Below, piece by piece: positions 7,981 through 15,483 of a stretch of DNA of 25,663 bases. This DNA comes from JBDSTZ01 sp039927975 (lineage in GTDB: Bacteria; Pseudomonadota; Gammaproteobacteria; Burkholderiales; Burkholderiaceae_D). Each line of letters starts with the position of its first letter. Position 1 is the first letter of the stretch. The stretch covers positions 1-25,663 of the forward strand of contig JBDSTZ010000656.1 in assembly GCA_039927975.1 (NCBI GenBank), read 5' to 3'. The notes below the pieces were generated by a model. The model was not told the DNA's origin. It saw only the letters and a program-made list of their open reading frames with translations, and ran no database searches. The position numbers were made by a program, and so were the translations under genes.

Positions 7981-8292
7981 TCAACGCTCAAGGAATTGCA
8001 GTTTTCCTTTGACGTCTTTCCATGCGTCCGCCTCCGCCAGCGGCGCCCTCGGCTTCGTGATCGACGCCCAGCTGCGCGCAAGCTCCCGATTGAGCGCGAG
8101 ATAAATCCGTTGCTCCGGCGCCAGCTCGTCGTCGAGTACCAGTGCATCGACCGGGCACTCCGACATGCAGACGCCGCAATCGATGCACTCATCCGGATCG
8201 ATCACCATGAAGTTCGGGCCCACCTTGAAGCAGTCCGAAACGCAGTCCGTGTAGACGCATTTGATGCACGATTCGGTGACGACATAAGCCAT
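7981..8292 (-). CDS. fdxA: FdxA-type ferredoxin with a shortened cluster loop
   Basis: This 103-residue soluble electron carrier belongs to the Azotobacter FdxA/FdI-type 7Fe-8S ferredoxins. Visible cysteines are Cys9, 12, 17, 21, 36, 39, 42 and 46 (CIKCVYTDCVSDC, then DECIDCGVCMSECP). In ordinary family members the first half reads C-x2-C-x4-C-x3-CPVDC. Here the CPVDC portion is collapsed to a single Cys21 followed directly by Phe, four residues shorter. By alignment, the ligands of the [3Fe-4S] cluster (9, 17, 46) and of the [4Fe-4S] cluster (21, 36, 39, 42) could still all be present, but the proline after the fourth cysteine and one extra cysteine are gone. Whether both clusters still assemble is uncertain. 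The gene is divergent from a LysR-type regulator. Confidence 0.88.
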   Translation of the reverse strand: MAYVVTESCIKCVYTDCVSDCFKVGPNFMVIDPDECIDCGVCMSECPVDALVLDDELAPEQRIYLALNRELARSWASITKPRAPLAEADAWKDVKGKLQFLER

Positions 8293-8357
8293 GGTGCTCT
8301 CCTTCGCTGGTGTTGAACTGCTGAGATTCGATACCAGTCTATGGCCCTCGAGGACAT

Positions 8358-8384
8358 TTGTAAAACAAGTTAATTCGTTATAAT
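8358..8384 (+). promoter_or_regulatory. Predicted sigma-70 promoter for the LysR gene
   Basis: TTGTAA (8358-8363) and a perfect TATAAT (8379-8384) are 15 bases apart, 26 bases before the ATG at 8410. The region lies between two divergent genes, where LysR proteins usually bind. The short spacer makes the -35 assignment tentative. Confidence 0.55.
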
Positions 8385-8409
8385 CAACCTGAAAAACAGG
8401 TAGATAAAG

Positions 8410-9327
8410 ATGCGTCTCACATTAAGGCAGCTGCAGATATTTCTGGAAGTCGCGCGCGCCGGCAGCACGACGGCCGCGGCACAAGCGCTCGCGTTGTCGC
8501 AATCGGCCACCAGCGCCGGCCTGAATGAACTCGAGGGCGTGCTCGAAACCCGCTTGTTCGACCGCGTCGGCAAGCGGCTGGTCCTCAATGACAATGGCCG
8601 CCTGCTGCTGCCGCAGGCGCGCCAGATGCTAGACGCCGCCGCCACCATCGAAAGCCAATTCGCCGATGTCGGCGCATTCAAGGACATCGACCTGCGCATC
8701 GGCGCCAGCACCACCATCGGCATCTATCTGCTGCCAACCCTGATCGCCGCCGCCGCCGCCGCCGCCGGCAGTATCAGCCTGAAACCAAACATCATGATCG
8801 CCAACACTGCCGACGTGGCGGCAGCGGTGGCCAACTTCGAGGTCGATTTCGGCCTCATCGAAGGTCCCTGTCATGAAGCCGACCTGCTGGTGGAACCATG
8901 GATTCGTGATGAGCTCATCATCGTGGCTGCGCCGCACCATGCCGTTTTGAAAGGTGATCCCGATGCGGCCGTCACCAAAAAGGCGTTGCGCGAAGCCGGC
9001 TGGCTGTTGCGCGAAGCCGGATCGGGTACCCGCGAGGCGGTCGAACACGCGCTGCTGCCCCACTTGCACAGTCTGCGATCGAACGGTGAATTCGGCAACT
9101 CGGAGGCGATCAAATACGCGGCGGCCGAAGGCCTCGGCGTCGCCTGTCTGTCGCGCTGGGTCGTCGGTGATTTGATTGCCATGGGGCGCCTGGTCGAACT
9201 CAACACTTCGCTGCCCCCCTTGCACCGCCACTTCTACCTCATCCACAGCAAGCAAAAGATCCTGTCGGAGCGGTTGAAATCCTTTCTCGCCTTCAGTCGG
9301 GAATGGCGCAAGCAGGTGGCGCCATGA
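8410..9327 (+). CDS. LysR-family transcriptional regulator (CysB/YeiE-like)
   Basis: This 305-residue protein has an N-terminal winged helix-turn-helix (residues 1-60: LRQLQIFLEVARAGSTTAAA, then LSQSATSAGLNELE) and a periplasmic-binding-protein-like effector domain from about residue 92 (DLRIGASTTIGIYLLPTLI). GSGTREAVEHAL and YAAAEGLGVACLSRWVV are typical of the second effector subdomain. Expected binding sites are in the intergenic region shared with fdxA, so autoregulation and control of fdxA are plausible. An unusual run of seven alanines encoded by seven identical GCC codons follows PTLI, where relatives have a mixed, more polar helix. The effector is unknown. Confidence 0.92.
   Translation: MRLTLRQLQIFLEVARAGSTTAAAQALALSQSATSAGLNELEGVLETRLFDRVGKRLVLNDNGRLLLPQARQMLDAAATIESQFADVGAFKDIDLRIGASTTIGIYLLPTLIAAAAAAAGSISLKPNIMIANTADVAAAVANFEVDFGLIEGPCHEADLLVEPWIRDELIIVAAPHHAVLKGDPDAAVTKKALREAGWLLREAGSGTREAVEHALLPHLHSLRSNGEFGNSEAIKYAAAEGLGVACLSRWVVGDLIAMGRLVELNTSLPPLHRHFYLIHSKQKILSERLKSFLAFSREWRKQVAP
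8746..8766 (+). repeat. (GCC)7 trinucleotide repeat inside the LysR gene
   Basis: Seven identical GCC codons in a row encode Ala7 in the effector domain. Such a pure run is prone to in-frame slippage, which would change the length of this helix without breaking the gene. Confidence 0.8.
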
Positions 9328-9397
9328 GCCGGTGTCGCCATTTATGAAATCGAGTACAAAAAAACGGCTCGCGTGATCTTTTTCACCAATATCATTC

Positions 9398-9403
9398 TAT
9401 AAT
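9398..9403 (+). promoter_or_regulatory. Predicted -10 element upstream of the chemoreceptor
   Basis: A perfect TATAAT is present; the -35 region (around 9375-9380) is poor. If used, transcription would begin near 9410 and leave a leader of about 145 bases before the ATG at 9554. Confidence 0.45.
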
Positions 9404-9418
9404 GTTGCCCCGAGGCAC

Positions 9419-9494
9419 TCGCCGGCGATGACAAGGGATGTCATCCAGCCGGGCGAATGTCCGAAAAGCGGTCGCTATCACGACCGACCCGCTT
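9419..9494 (+). ncRNA. Candidate structured 5' leader of the chemoreceptor mRNA
   Basis: There are two consecutive hairpins. The first (9419-9456) pairs TCGCC-GGC with GCC-GGGCGA, with one bulged base, and inside that GATGAC with GTCATC around a 7-base loop. The second (9466-9494) pairs AAGCG with CGCTT on the outside and GGTCG with CGACC around CTATCA. It does not match a riboswitch consensus I can recall, including the GEMM c-di-GMP aptamers common before chemoreceptor genes. It could be an unclassified regulatory leader or chance GC-rich pairing. Confidence 0.35.
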
Positions 9495-9553
9495 GCGAAA
9501 CCGTTCCTGCGCCGGCCCCCGTACACCATCACCATCCCGCTTTGAAAGTCTGC

Positions 9554-11542
9554 ATGAACCATCCATCGACCACCGGCGCCTGGAAGCTGTGGCACAAGTT
9601 TCTCGTGCTCGGTCTGCTCTCCATCGTGCTCGCCAGCATCCCGAGCTATTTCTACTTTGCCGAAGCCGCCAAGGGCCTGAACGCCTACGAAAGCGAACAG
9701 CAAGGCTTGCCGCGCGTGCAGGCCGGCTTCAAACTGGTGCAGCTGGCCCAGCAGCACCGTGGCCTGTCGGCCCTGGCGCTCGGCGGCGTCGCCGGCGCGC
9801 CCGAGAAGCGCGCGGCCAAGCAGGCTGAAGTCGACAGCGCGGTCGAGAAGCTCGACGTCATCGTCAAAGCGATCGACGACCGGACAGTCGAGGCCGCCTG
9901 GAGCGAGCCGAAGCGCGATTGGCAAGCCTTGCGCGCCGGCCTCGCGAGCAACAGCATCACCGTGCCGCAAAGTTTCACCGCGCACAGCGCGTTGATTCCC
10001 AAGCTGCTCAAGCTGAACGACCTGATCGCCGACTTTTACGGCCTGAACCGCGACCCCGACACCGACACCGACCACCTGATCCAGGCCATGTATTACCAGT
10101 TGCCGTATCTGACCGAGGAGCTGGGCAAGACCCGCGCCAAGGGCACCGGCCTCCTGGCCAAGCAGGCCGCCGCCGACGACGACCGTCAGATGCTGTCCTC
10201 GATCATCGCCCGGGTGGTCGACCGGCTCGATCAGTCGACGACCGCGTTCAACAAGGCCGTCGCCGCCAACCCCAGCTTCCAGAGCACCCTCGGTCCCGCC
10301 ATGAGCGGCGCGACAGCGGCGGCCAACAAGTTGGCGGCGCTGGCGCGCGACCAGATCATCATGGCCGACACCCTGAACTACTCGCCCGAGGCTTACCTCA
10401 ACACCGCGACTGACGCGATCGATCTGCAATTCAAACTTAACGCGGCAGCTTCCCAACAGCTCGACAGCCTGCTGACCGACAAGATCGCGCAATTCCACCG
10501 GGCGCGCGCGCTGATGCTGGCCGCCATGTTCGGCCTGATGGCTGGCGTCGCCTTCATCGGGTTTCGCGTCTCGCGCTCGATCACTGGTCCGCTGAACCAC
10601 GCCATCGCCATCGCCCAGAGCGTCGCGCAGGGCAATCTCGCGAGCGACTTCGAAGTCGGTCCGCCCAACGAAGTAGGCCAGTTGCTGCGGGCGCTCAAGG
10701 CCATGAGCGAGAGCCTGCGCGAGATGGTCGGCGAGGTGCGCACCAGCATCCACACCATCGGCGCGGCCACCCGCGACATCGCCTCCGGCAACGCCGATAT
10801 TTCCGCGCGCCTCGAATCGCAGGCGTCGAACCTGGAAGAAACCGCGTCGTCGATGGAAGAGCTCATCTCCACCGTGCGCCAGAACGCCGACAATGCGCAG
10901 CAGGCCAACACCCTGGTGATAGGCGCGTCCGGCGCCGCCATGAAAGGCGGCAACGTGGTCTCGCAAGTGATGGCGACCATGGGCGAGATCAACGAGAGCT
11001 CGCGCAAGATCGTCGACATCATCGCCGTCATCGACGGCATCGCCTTCCAGACCAACATCCTGGCGCTGAACGCGGCCGTGGAAGCGGCGCGCGCGGGCGA
11101 GCAGGGCCGTGGCTTCGCAGTAGTGGCCGGCGAAGTGCGCAACCTGGCGCAACGCTCGGGGGCGGCGGCCAAGCAGATCAAGGACTTGATCGGCAGCAGC
11201 GTCGACAAGGTCGCCATCGGCAACAAGCTGGCCGACGACGCGGGGCTGGCGATGGGCGAGATCGTCACCAGCGTCAAGCGCATCACCCAGATCATGACGG
11301 AGATCACCGCTGCCTCGAACGAGCAGGGCGCCGGCATCGAGCAGGTCAATCAGGCGGTCACCGAGATGGACGACATGACCCAGCGAAACGCGGCGCTGGT
11401 CGAGCAGACGGCGGCGGCGTCGGCCAGCCTGGACGAGCAGGCCACCTCCCTCATCCAGTCGATGAGCATCTTCAAACTGGGCAACGAGGAGAGGCAGCCA
11501 CGGCTGGCGTCGAACGCCGACCGGCTCAGGCTGCAAGGCTGA
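9554..11542 (+). CDS. Methyl-accepting chemotaxis protein
   Basis: This 662-residue chemoreceptor has its first transmembrane helix at about residues 14-36. A helical periplasmic domain of about 280 residues follows, whose start (LVQLAQQHRGLSALALGG) recalls the NIT nitrate/nitrite-sensing type. The second transmembrane helix is at about 317-338, then HAMP, and then a long methyl-accepting coiled coil. The hairpin tip that binds CheA/CheW is unmistakable (FQTNILALNAAVEAARAGEQ, GRGFAVVAGEVRNLAQRS). There is no C-terminal NWETF-type pentapeptide; the protein ends RLRLQG. An in-frame extension upstream to 9428 is rejected because it overlaps the leader hairpins and encodes a polar, non-signal sequence. 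It signals to the CheA kinase; the ligand is unknown. No che genes are near, so it is an orphan receptor. Confidence 0.93.
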   Translation: MNHPSTTGAWKLWHKFLVLGLLSIVLASIPSYFYFAEAAKGLNAYESEQQGLPRVQAGFKLVQLAQQHRGLSALALGGVAGAPEKRAAKQAEVDSAVEKLDVIVKAIDDRTVEAAWSEPKRDWQALRAGLASNSITVPQSFTAHSALIPKLLKLNDLIADFYGLNRDPDTDTDHLIQAMYYQLPYLTEELGKTRAKGTGLLAKQAAADDDRQMLSSIIARVVDRLDQSTTAFNKAVAANPSFQSTLGPAMSGATAAANKLAALARDQIIMADTLNYSPEAYLNTATDAIDLQFKLNAAASQQLDSLLTDKIAQFHRARALMLAAMFGLMAGVAFIGFRVSRSITGPLNHAIAIAQSVAQGNLASDFEVGPPNEVGQLLRALKAMSESLREMVGEVRTSIHTIGAATRDIASGNADISARLESQASNLEETASSMEELISTVRQNADNAQQANTLVIGASGAAMKGGNVVSQVMATMGEINESSRKIVDIIAVIDGIAFQTNILALNAAVEAARAGEQGRGFAVVAGEVRNLAQRSGAAAKQIKDLIGSSVDKVAIGNKLADDAGLAMGEIVTSVKRITQIMTEITAASNEQGAGIEQVNQAVTEMDDMTQRNAALVEQTAAASASLDEQATSLIQSMSIFKLGNEERQPRLASNADRLRLQG

Positions 11543-11547
11543 GCGGA

Positions 11548-11614
11548 AAACGGCTCGGGGTCAGGAAACTAAACGGCTCGGGGTCAGGTCCGACAAACGT
11601 ACACAGCCTGAGCA
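11548..11614. repeat. REP-like direct repeats after the chemoreceptor gene
   Basis: An 18-base unit (AAACGGCTCGGGGTCAGG) occurs at 11548-11565 and again at 11571-11588. The second copy runs into TCAGGTCCGACAA...CTGAGCA (11584-11614), the framework also seen at 1404-1434. The first ten bases of the unit also occur at 9361-9370, before the chemoreceptor. This has the look of a dispersed intergenic repeat family. Confidence 0.6.
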
Positions 11615-11652
11615 GTCGTCCCGCCGTTGTCGCGTCCAATTCCCGATTACGC

Positions 11653-11680
11653 AAAAAAAAGGCCACCCATCGGGTGGCCC
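11653..11680 (-). terminator. Rho-independent terminator of the minus-strand six-gene run
   Basis: On the minus strand, GGCCACCC, a 4-base loop and GGGTGGCC are followed by a run of eight T. It lies about 40 bases after the nitrilase-like gene stop. Confidence 0.88.
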
Positions 11681-11719
11681 TGTCGCCTGAGCGACGGGTA
11701 AAGCTCTACCAACCAGCGC

Positions 11720-12931
11720 CTACAAATCCAGCGCCGTCAACACCCGCACCGCGCCCGCGCCCTGCACGCCATTGCCGTTATCCCACAGCATGCTCGCCGC
11801 GACCTGGCCCTGCGCCGTGGCGGCGACTGCGGCCACCGCTGTCAGCACCGTGCCCACCCGCGCCGCGCCGCCGCTGGTCTCCACCAGCTTGTTGGCCACC
11901 GGCACCGGATTGACCCCGTTCGCCCCGTTCCACACCTGCGTGTGGCTGCCGTAGGCGCCATTCAGCGCGCCCAGCCCGTCGCAGTTGAACGCATACGAAT
12001 GCGGGGTCGCCGCGCCGGCCGGCTGCAGGCGGATCGATTCCGGCACCAGCGACATGCCGCCCGACGGAACCAGCTGGATCTTCACATACTGGTCCGCCGT
12101 CCGGATGCGGCCGAAGTGATTGGCCCAGTTGCCCCCGCTGCGCGCGTGATCCAGACAAATCTCGATGCCGAAATCGATCAGCTTGCCATTCCCATCGTTC
12201 ACGCCGGGAATCCGGAACACCGCGCCGCCTTCCGCCACGCCCATCACGTCGGCGGGAATCAGCGCGGCCGGATCGGCCGGCAGCACCGAACCGGGCGCAT
12301 GCTGGTTCACCGCGCCATTCCAGTGGATGAAGTCGATGCCCGAAATATAGTGCTTGCGCGAGACGTAATTGTCGTTGGCATGGCCGGCGCCGCCGCGCTG
12401 CACCAGCGCCGAGTTGTAGATCTCGCCGGGCGCAGCCGCGTCGAGCACATACTTGCCGTTGACCGCCTTCTTGGTGGGGAACGAGGCGCTCAGCGCGGTG
12501 CCGAACACGAACACCCAGTCCTCGTACGCCGGCTTGGCCACCAGCGCGCGCAGCCCGCCGAACAGACCGCTCCATTTGCCGCTGTACGGCGCCGGCAAGT
12601 TGAACTCGGCCGGCGCATGCGCGTCCCAGCCGTCGATCAGGTCATGCAGATAGGCGCCGCCGGCGCCGCGAAACAGGAACTCGGGCGCCATGAACACCTT
12701 GAGGGTGGTGGCGTTGCGGTCGCTGGCCGCCTCGGCCTTGCAGATCGCATCGGCCACGAAGGCCAGCCGCGCCTCGATATCCCAGCACTGGCCGAGCACG
12801 TCGGTGCGCTTGTCCGGGCTCGGGTCGAGCAGGCCGGCGTACCAGCCAATTTGCACCGGCTGGTGGGCGACGACGAAAGGGCCGGTATGCAATTCCCAGG
12901 AAATGAATTGGACTTTCTTGTAGTTGCTCAT
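11720..12931 (-). CDS. Nitrilase-superfamily (carbon-nitrogen hydrolase) protein
   Basis: This 403-residue protein has the catalytic Glu-Lys-Cys set of the nitrilase fold: Glu84 in FMAPEFLFRG, Lys193 in YVSRKHYISG and Cys259 in DFGIEICLDHARSG. The family cleaves C-N bonds in nitriles, amides, carbamoyl groups or acyl-amines through a cysteine thioester. The protein is longer than the usual 260-340 residues and has an Ala/Val/Gly-rich C-terminal tail (about residues 340-403). No signal peptide is seen, so it should be cytoplasmic. GAGG about 10 bases upstream supports ATG 12931. It is the last gene of the DUF2589/GH19 run, 116 bases after the GH19 gene and directly before a strong terminator. 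The substrate is unknown; an amide in the product of a neighbouring enzyme is only a guess. Confidence 0.8.
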   Translation of the reverse strand: MSNYKKVQFISWELHTGPFVVAHQPVQIGWYAGLLDPSPDKRTDVLGQCWDIEARLAFVADAICKAEAASDRNATTLKVFMAPEFLFRGAGGAYLHDLIDGWDAHAPAEFNLPAPYSGKWSGLFGGLRALVAKPAYEDWVFVFGTALSASFPTKKAVNGKYVLDAAAPGEIYNSALVQRGGAGHANDNYVSRKHYISGIDFIHWNGAVNQHAPGSVLPADPAALIPADVMGVAEGGAVFRIPGVNDGNGKLIDFGIEICLDHARSGGNWANHFGRIRTADQYVKIQLVPSGGMSLVPESIRLQPAGAATPHSYAFNCDGLGALNGAYGSHTQVWNGANGVNPVPVANKLVETSGGAARVGTVLTAVAAVAATAQGQVAASMLWDNGNGVQGAGAVRVLTALDL

Positions 12932-13047
12932 GGTTGTGCCTCAAGAAGTGAAACAGCGGTTGGAGAAGGGTGTGATCGTCCCTGCCGGACAGCGGCAAGC
13001 GATCGAACAGCGATTGCGATGTGCGAAGCGGCGCGCCCGCCCCGCGT

Positions 13048-13713
13048 TCAGGCCGGCTTGACGATGGGTACGCCCAGCGCCAGCCGCGCGCGGTCCCAGT
13101 ACGCCCTGCGTTGCAGCAAGCCGTTGGTGCCGCCATTGATGCGCCTGGTCAGCTCGATGAAATGGGCGTCGCCATCCTTGTCGATGGTCAGGTCCGCCAC
13201 CTCGTTCAAGCCTTTCGATTGCCAGAACCAGGCCGCCGACAGGGCCGCCCCGGCCGGTTGCTGCAGCAGGTCCGGATTGGCGAGCGCGTCGACCTTCATG
13301 GCCGTGGCGAACCTGGCGTAGTTCTCGTGCCCGGTCAGCTGGATCAGGCCGCGGCCGCGATACTTCCAGCCGTCGCCGCTGGCCTCGTCGCCATTACCCA
13401 TGCGGCTGGCGTAGACCTTGTTGGCCAGCTTCTCCGGGTTGTGGCTGCAGGCCTCGGCCGCCGCGTCGGTGGGGAAGCGCTGCGGCCAGACCTGGCGCAG
13501 GCGCTGCGCCGAATAGCTGAGCGATTCCTGCAATTGGCGCAGTTCGCCCGATTCGAGCAGCACTTGCGCCAGGAAGGCCGCCTGGCGCGCGTTGGTGTTG
13601 ATGGCGCCCGCTTCCATGCAGGCGTTGAGGGCGTCGGTCCAGAGCCCCGGACGCGGATCGCCGTCCGGCGCCGCCAGGATGTCGCGCAGCTGCTGTTGTG
13701 TGATGTGGTTCAT
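13048..13713 (-). CDS. GH19 chitinase/endolysin-like glycoside hydrolase
   Basis: This 221-residue single-domain protein is of the compact phage-endolysin GH19 type. The catalytic region is near residues 46-75 (AAFLAQVLLESGELRQLQES, with Glu54 and Glu57 in the ESGELR motif), then LSYSAQRL and WPQRF. ANKVYASRMGNGDEASGDGW and YRGRGLIQLTGHENYARF are hallmarks of the group. These enzymes cut chitin or the glycan strand of peptidoglycan. No signal peptide or binding module is visible, so release would need a holin, another export route or lysis. AGGAG 7 bases upstream of ATG 13713 decides the start against an open extension to 13806. No phage structural genes surround it. Confidence 0.88.
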   Translation of the reverse strand: MNHITQQQLRDILAAPDGDPRPGLWTDALNACMEAGAINTNARQAAFLAQVLLESGELRQLQESLSYSAQRLRQVWPQRFPTDAAAEACSHNPEKLANKVYASRMGNGDEASGDGWKYRGRGLIQLTGHENYARFATAMKVDALANPDLLQQPAGAALSAAWFWQSKGLNEVADLTIDKDGDAHFIELTRRINGGTNGLLQRRAYWDRARLALGVPIVKPA

Positions 13714-13771
13714 TGCCAGCTCCTGTTGAATGCGTGTTGCCGTTGTCGGATGGCCGAAGGCCGGGCCGCTG

Positions 13772-13795
13772 CATGAACCCGTGCACGGGTTCATG
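13772..13795. promoter_or_regulatory. Perfect 24-bp palindrome between DUF2589-B and GH19 genes
   Basis: The half-site CATGAACCCGTG is followed immediately by its exact reverse complement. It lies in the 92-base gap between the stop at 13806 and the start at 13713. There is no T-tract, so a dimeric protein operator or an mRNA-processing stem is more likely than a terminator. Confidence 0.6.
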
Positions 13796-13805
13796 GGCAA
13801 GTGCA

Positions 13806-14432
13806 TCAGGCAGGTGCGTTTTCAAGCGCCTTCGGTGCGGCGACGCGTGGCTGGATCGAGGTCTGCAGAATGTCGAGCACGCGCGCCAGGCCTTCCGGCA
13901 TGCCGCCGTCTTCGGCCAGCACCTGCACGTGGTACTTGGCCGAATTGTCCGAGCTGCGGGTGTTTTCCTTGTGCGTGGCGACCGAGCCCTCGACGTGCAC
14001 GTTGACGCTGAACGGCCCGAACTTCGCGCTCATGTCGGCGGAGAACTTGCCTTCCTTGTCTTCCGATTCCTTCGACGCGAACGACGATTTCACTTCCATG
14101 TCGAACGTGATGTCGACCTTGGTGATCGACAGGCTTGGAATCTTGACGATGGCCAGCAGCGGCACGTCGAGCGAGACATTCTCGTCGATCGTCTTCGACG
14201 GATCGGTCTTGTCGGCCACCGGGCGGGTGAAGGCGAAGTGCGCCAGGCGGGTGGCGCCCACGCCGGTCGGGTCGTCCTTGCCCGGCGGCAGAAAGCCGAT
14301 GTTCTTGATGAAGTCGGCCGTCGCGTACGCCAGCCTGACCTGGGCGTCGCACGCCGCCGTGAGCGGGCCGCCAATCAGGTCGCCCATCGGCAAACCCTTG
14401 AACTGCGACGCCATGTCGATAATTTCAGCCAT
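13806..14432 (-). CDS. DUF2589-family protein (copy B)
   Basis: This 208-residue protein starts at ATG 14432 with AGGAG about 8 bases upstream. It has an N-terminal helical segment (MASQFKGLPMGDLIGGPLTA, then AQVRLAYATADFIKNIGF) and a beta-rich domain typical of DUF2589 (ENVSLDVPLLAIVKIP, SLSITKVDITFDMEVKSS, then GPFSVNVHVEGSV). A variable acidic segment and the end region MPEGLARVLDILQTSI follow. That last element resembles the SEGLARLVNDVV of the partner protein at 15484-16014. No signal peptide or membrane helix is visible. The family has no assigned function that I know of; two different members in one run suggest a hetero-oligomer. Confidence 0.8.
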   Translation of the reverse strand: MAEIIDMASQFKGLPMGDLIGGPLTAACDAQVRLAYATADFIKNIGFLPPGKDDPTGVGATRLAHFAFTRPVADKTDPSKTIDENVSLDVPLLAIVKIPSLSITKVDITFDMEVKSSFASKESEDKEGKFSADMSAKFGPFSVNVHVEGSVATHKENTRSSDNSAKYHVQVLAEDGGMPEGLARVLDILQTSIQPRVAAPKALENAPA

Positions 14433-14599
14433 TTTTCTACTCCTGTGAAGTTGACCCTTGCGGGTATCGGATTACAGTGGGGATCACATCGCCGAACGGG
14501 CAATCTCGTGAATTGCGCGCTGCGACATCGAGTAGATTAAGGCGGTGAAACTTGCATTTCGTGTCTGTTTCTGACGCCGTGGCAAGGCGCACGGCGGCA

Positions 14600-15175
14600 C
14601 TAGGGACGCGACTTGCCGCGCCAGCGCGCCAGCCATGCCAGCAGGCGCACCTTGACCGACCGGGCCCGCTTTTCGGCCGCGTGGGCCTGCGCCAGTTCCT
14701 CCTGCATGGACTCGTCGAGCCGCACAATCAGGTGCGCGCGGCTGGCGCAGGCCTGGCGCTGCGCCGCGCCGACGCTCACGCTGGCGCCGCCGGAACCCGA
14801 CTGCACGCGCAGCGCCATCAGCGGGGCCGGCCGCAGCATGCGCCGCCAGCGCGCCGGGCGGCGTGTGCTGAACACGGTCTCAAGCCGGCGCTCCCAGCCG
14901 AACGTTCGCTCGATGCAGTAGCCGTAGATAGTCAGTTCCAGCGCATGCAGGCACAGCGCGTACTGGCGATGAAACTGCGCCGCCGGGATGGCCTGGGTGC
15001 TGCCGTCGCGCGGATCGACGTAGCGGAACTCGGCCTGGGTGGCGCTCCGCCGGTCCGGCGCGCGCTCGGCGGCCAGCGCCTCGAGCGCCACGTTGCTGTC
15101 GCGGTGCGCGTGTTCCAGCACCCGGCGCAGGAACTCCGCGTGGCACTGCGCGGCGGCGGGACTAAGCTCCAGCAT
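14600..15175 (-). CDS. Hypothetical protein of the DUF2589 run
   Basis: I do not recognise this 191-residue protein. Its start overlaps the end of the preceding gene (ATG at 15175 inside GAGCATGCTGGAGCTTAG), so the two are likely co-translated. It is predicted soluble, with a helical N-terminal half (AAAQCHAEFLRRVLEHAHRD, then QFHRQYALCLHALELTIYGY) and a Gly/Ser-rich middle. The strongly basic C-terminus (AEKRARSVKVRLLAWLARWR) could be an amphipathic helix that touches membrane or nucleic acid. The roughly 165 bases to the next gene hold no gene; a secondary promoter there is possible but not identified. Confidence 0.65.
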   Translation of the reverse strand: MLELSPAAAQCHAEFLRRVLEHAHRDSNVALEALAAERAPDRRSATQAEFRYVDPRDGSTQAIPAAQFHRQYALCLHALELTIYGYCIERTFGWERRLETVFSTRRPARWRRMLRPAPLMALRVQSGSGGASVSVGAAQRQACASRAHLIVRLDESMQEELAQAHAAEKRARSVKVRLLAWLARWRGKSRP

Positions 15176-15443
15176 GCTCGTCCAGGAACAGCGGCTTGCG
15201 GTCGAAGCCGATGTTATAGACGGCGTACTGCAGCACGATCTGGTGCTCGCCGATATTGTATAAACCGAAGCTCTTCTCGACGTTCAGCACATAGCCGCGC
15301 GGCGAGGCCGACAGGCAGCGGTTGACAAGGTCCATCGCTTCCTGGACCTCGGCCTCGGTGCGCATGCTCTGCGGATTGTCGTTGCCGACCACGATGCGTT
15401 TGATGAAGCGGATATTCGTCAGATGGAAGGTATTGGCGCTCAA
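15162..15443 (-). CDS. Small hypothetical protein with TTG start
   Basis: I do not recognise this 93-residue protein. The start is a TTG at 15443, supported by GGAGG five bases upstream; no ATG or GTG fits. It appears to be a small alpha/beta domain (IRFIKRIVVGNDN, TEAEVQEAMDLVNRCL, GYVLNVEKSFGLYNIGEHQI, VLQYAVYNIGF) without signal peptide or membrane segment. It sits 40 bases after DUF2589-A and overlaps the next gene by 14 bases, so it belongs to the same transcript and probably the same system. Confidence 0.65.
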   Translation of the reverse strand: MSANTFHLTNIRFIKRIVVGNDNPQSMRTEAEVQEAMDLVNRCLSASPRGYVLNVEKSFGLYNIGEHQIVLQYAVYNIGFDRKPLFLDEHAGA

Positions 15444-15483
15444 GTCGGCCTCCAGGGTGGGCGGGTTGGAAAAGTCCTGCGCG

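Noticed and set aside
9428..9553. N-terminal extension of the chemoreceptor to the ATG at 9428
   Set aside because: The extension is polar (Pro/His/Cys-rich) and precedes the first membrane helix by over 50 residues. It lacks a ribosome site and overlaps the leader hairpins. It remains a minor alternative.
9410..9553. GEMM (c-di-GMP) riboswitch
   Set aside because: The expected conserved loop and receptor sequences cannot be found; only generic hairpins are seen.
9392..11536. A 714-codon open frame on the minus strand
   Set aside because: It is fully antisense to the chemoreceptor, whose domains are unmistakable. It is rich in Arg/Gly/His/Asp with no recognisable motif, as expected of a shadow in GC-rich DNA.
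11942..13321. A 459-codon plus-strand open frame
   Set aside because: It is antisense to the nitrilase-like and GH19 genes, both of which show catalytic residues; its translation has no domain and is Arg/Ala-rich.
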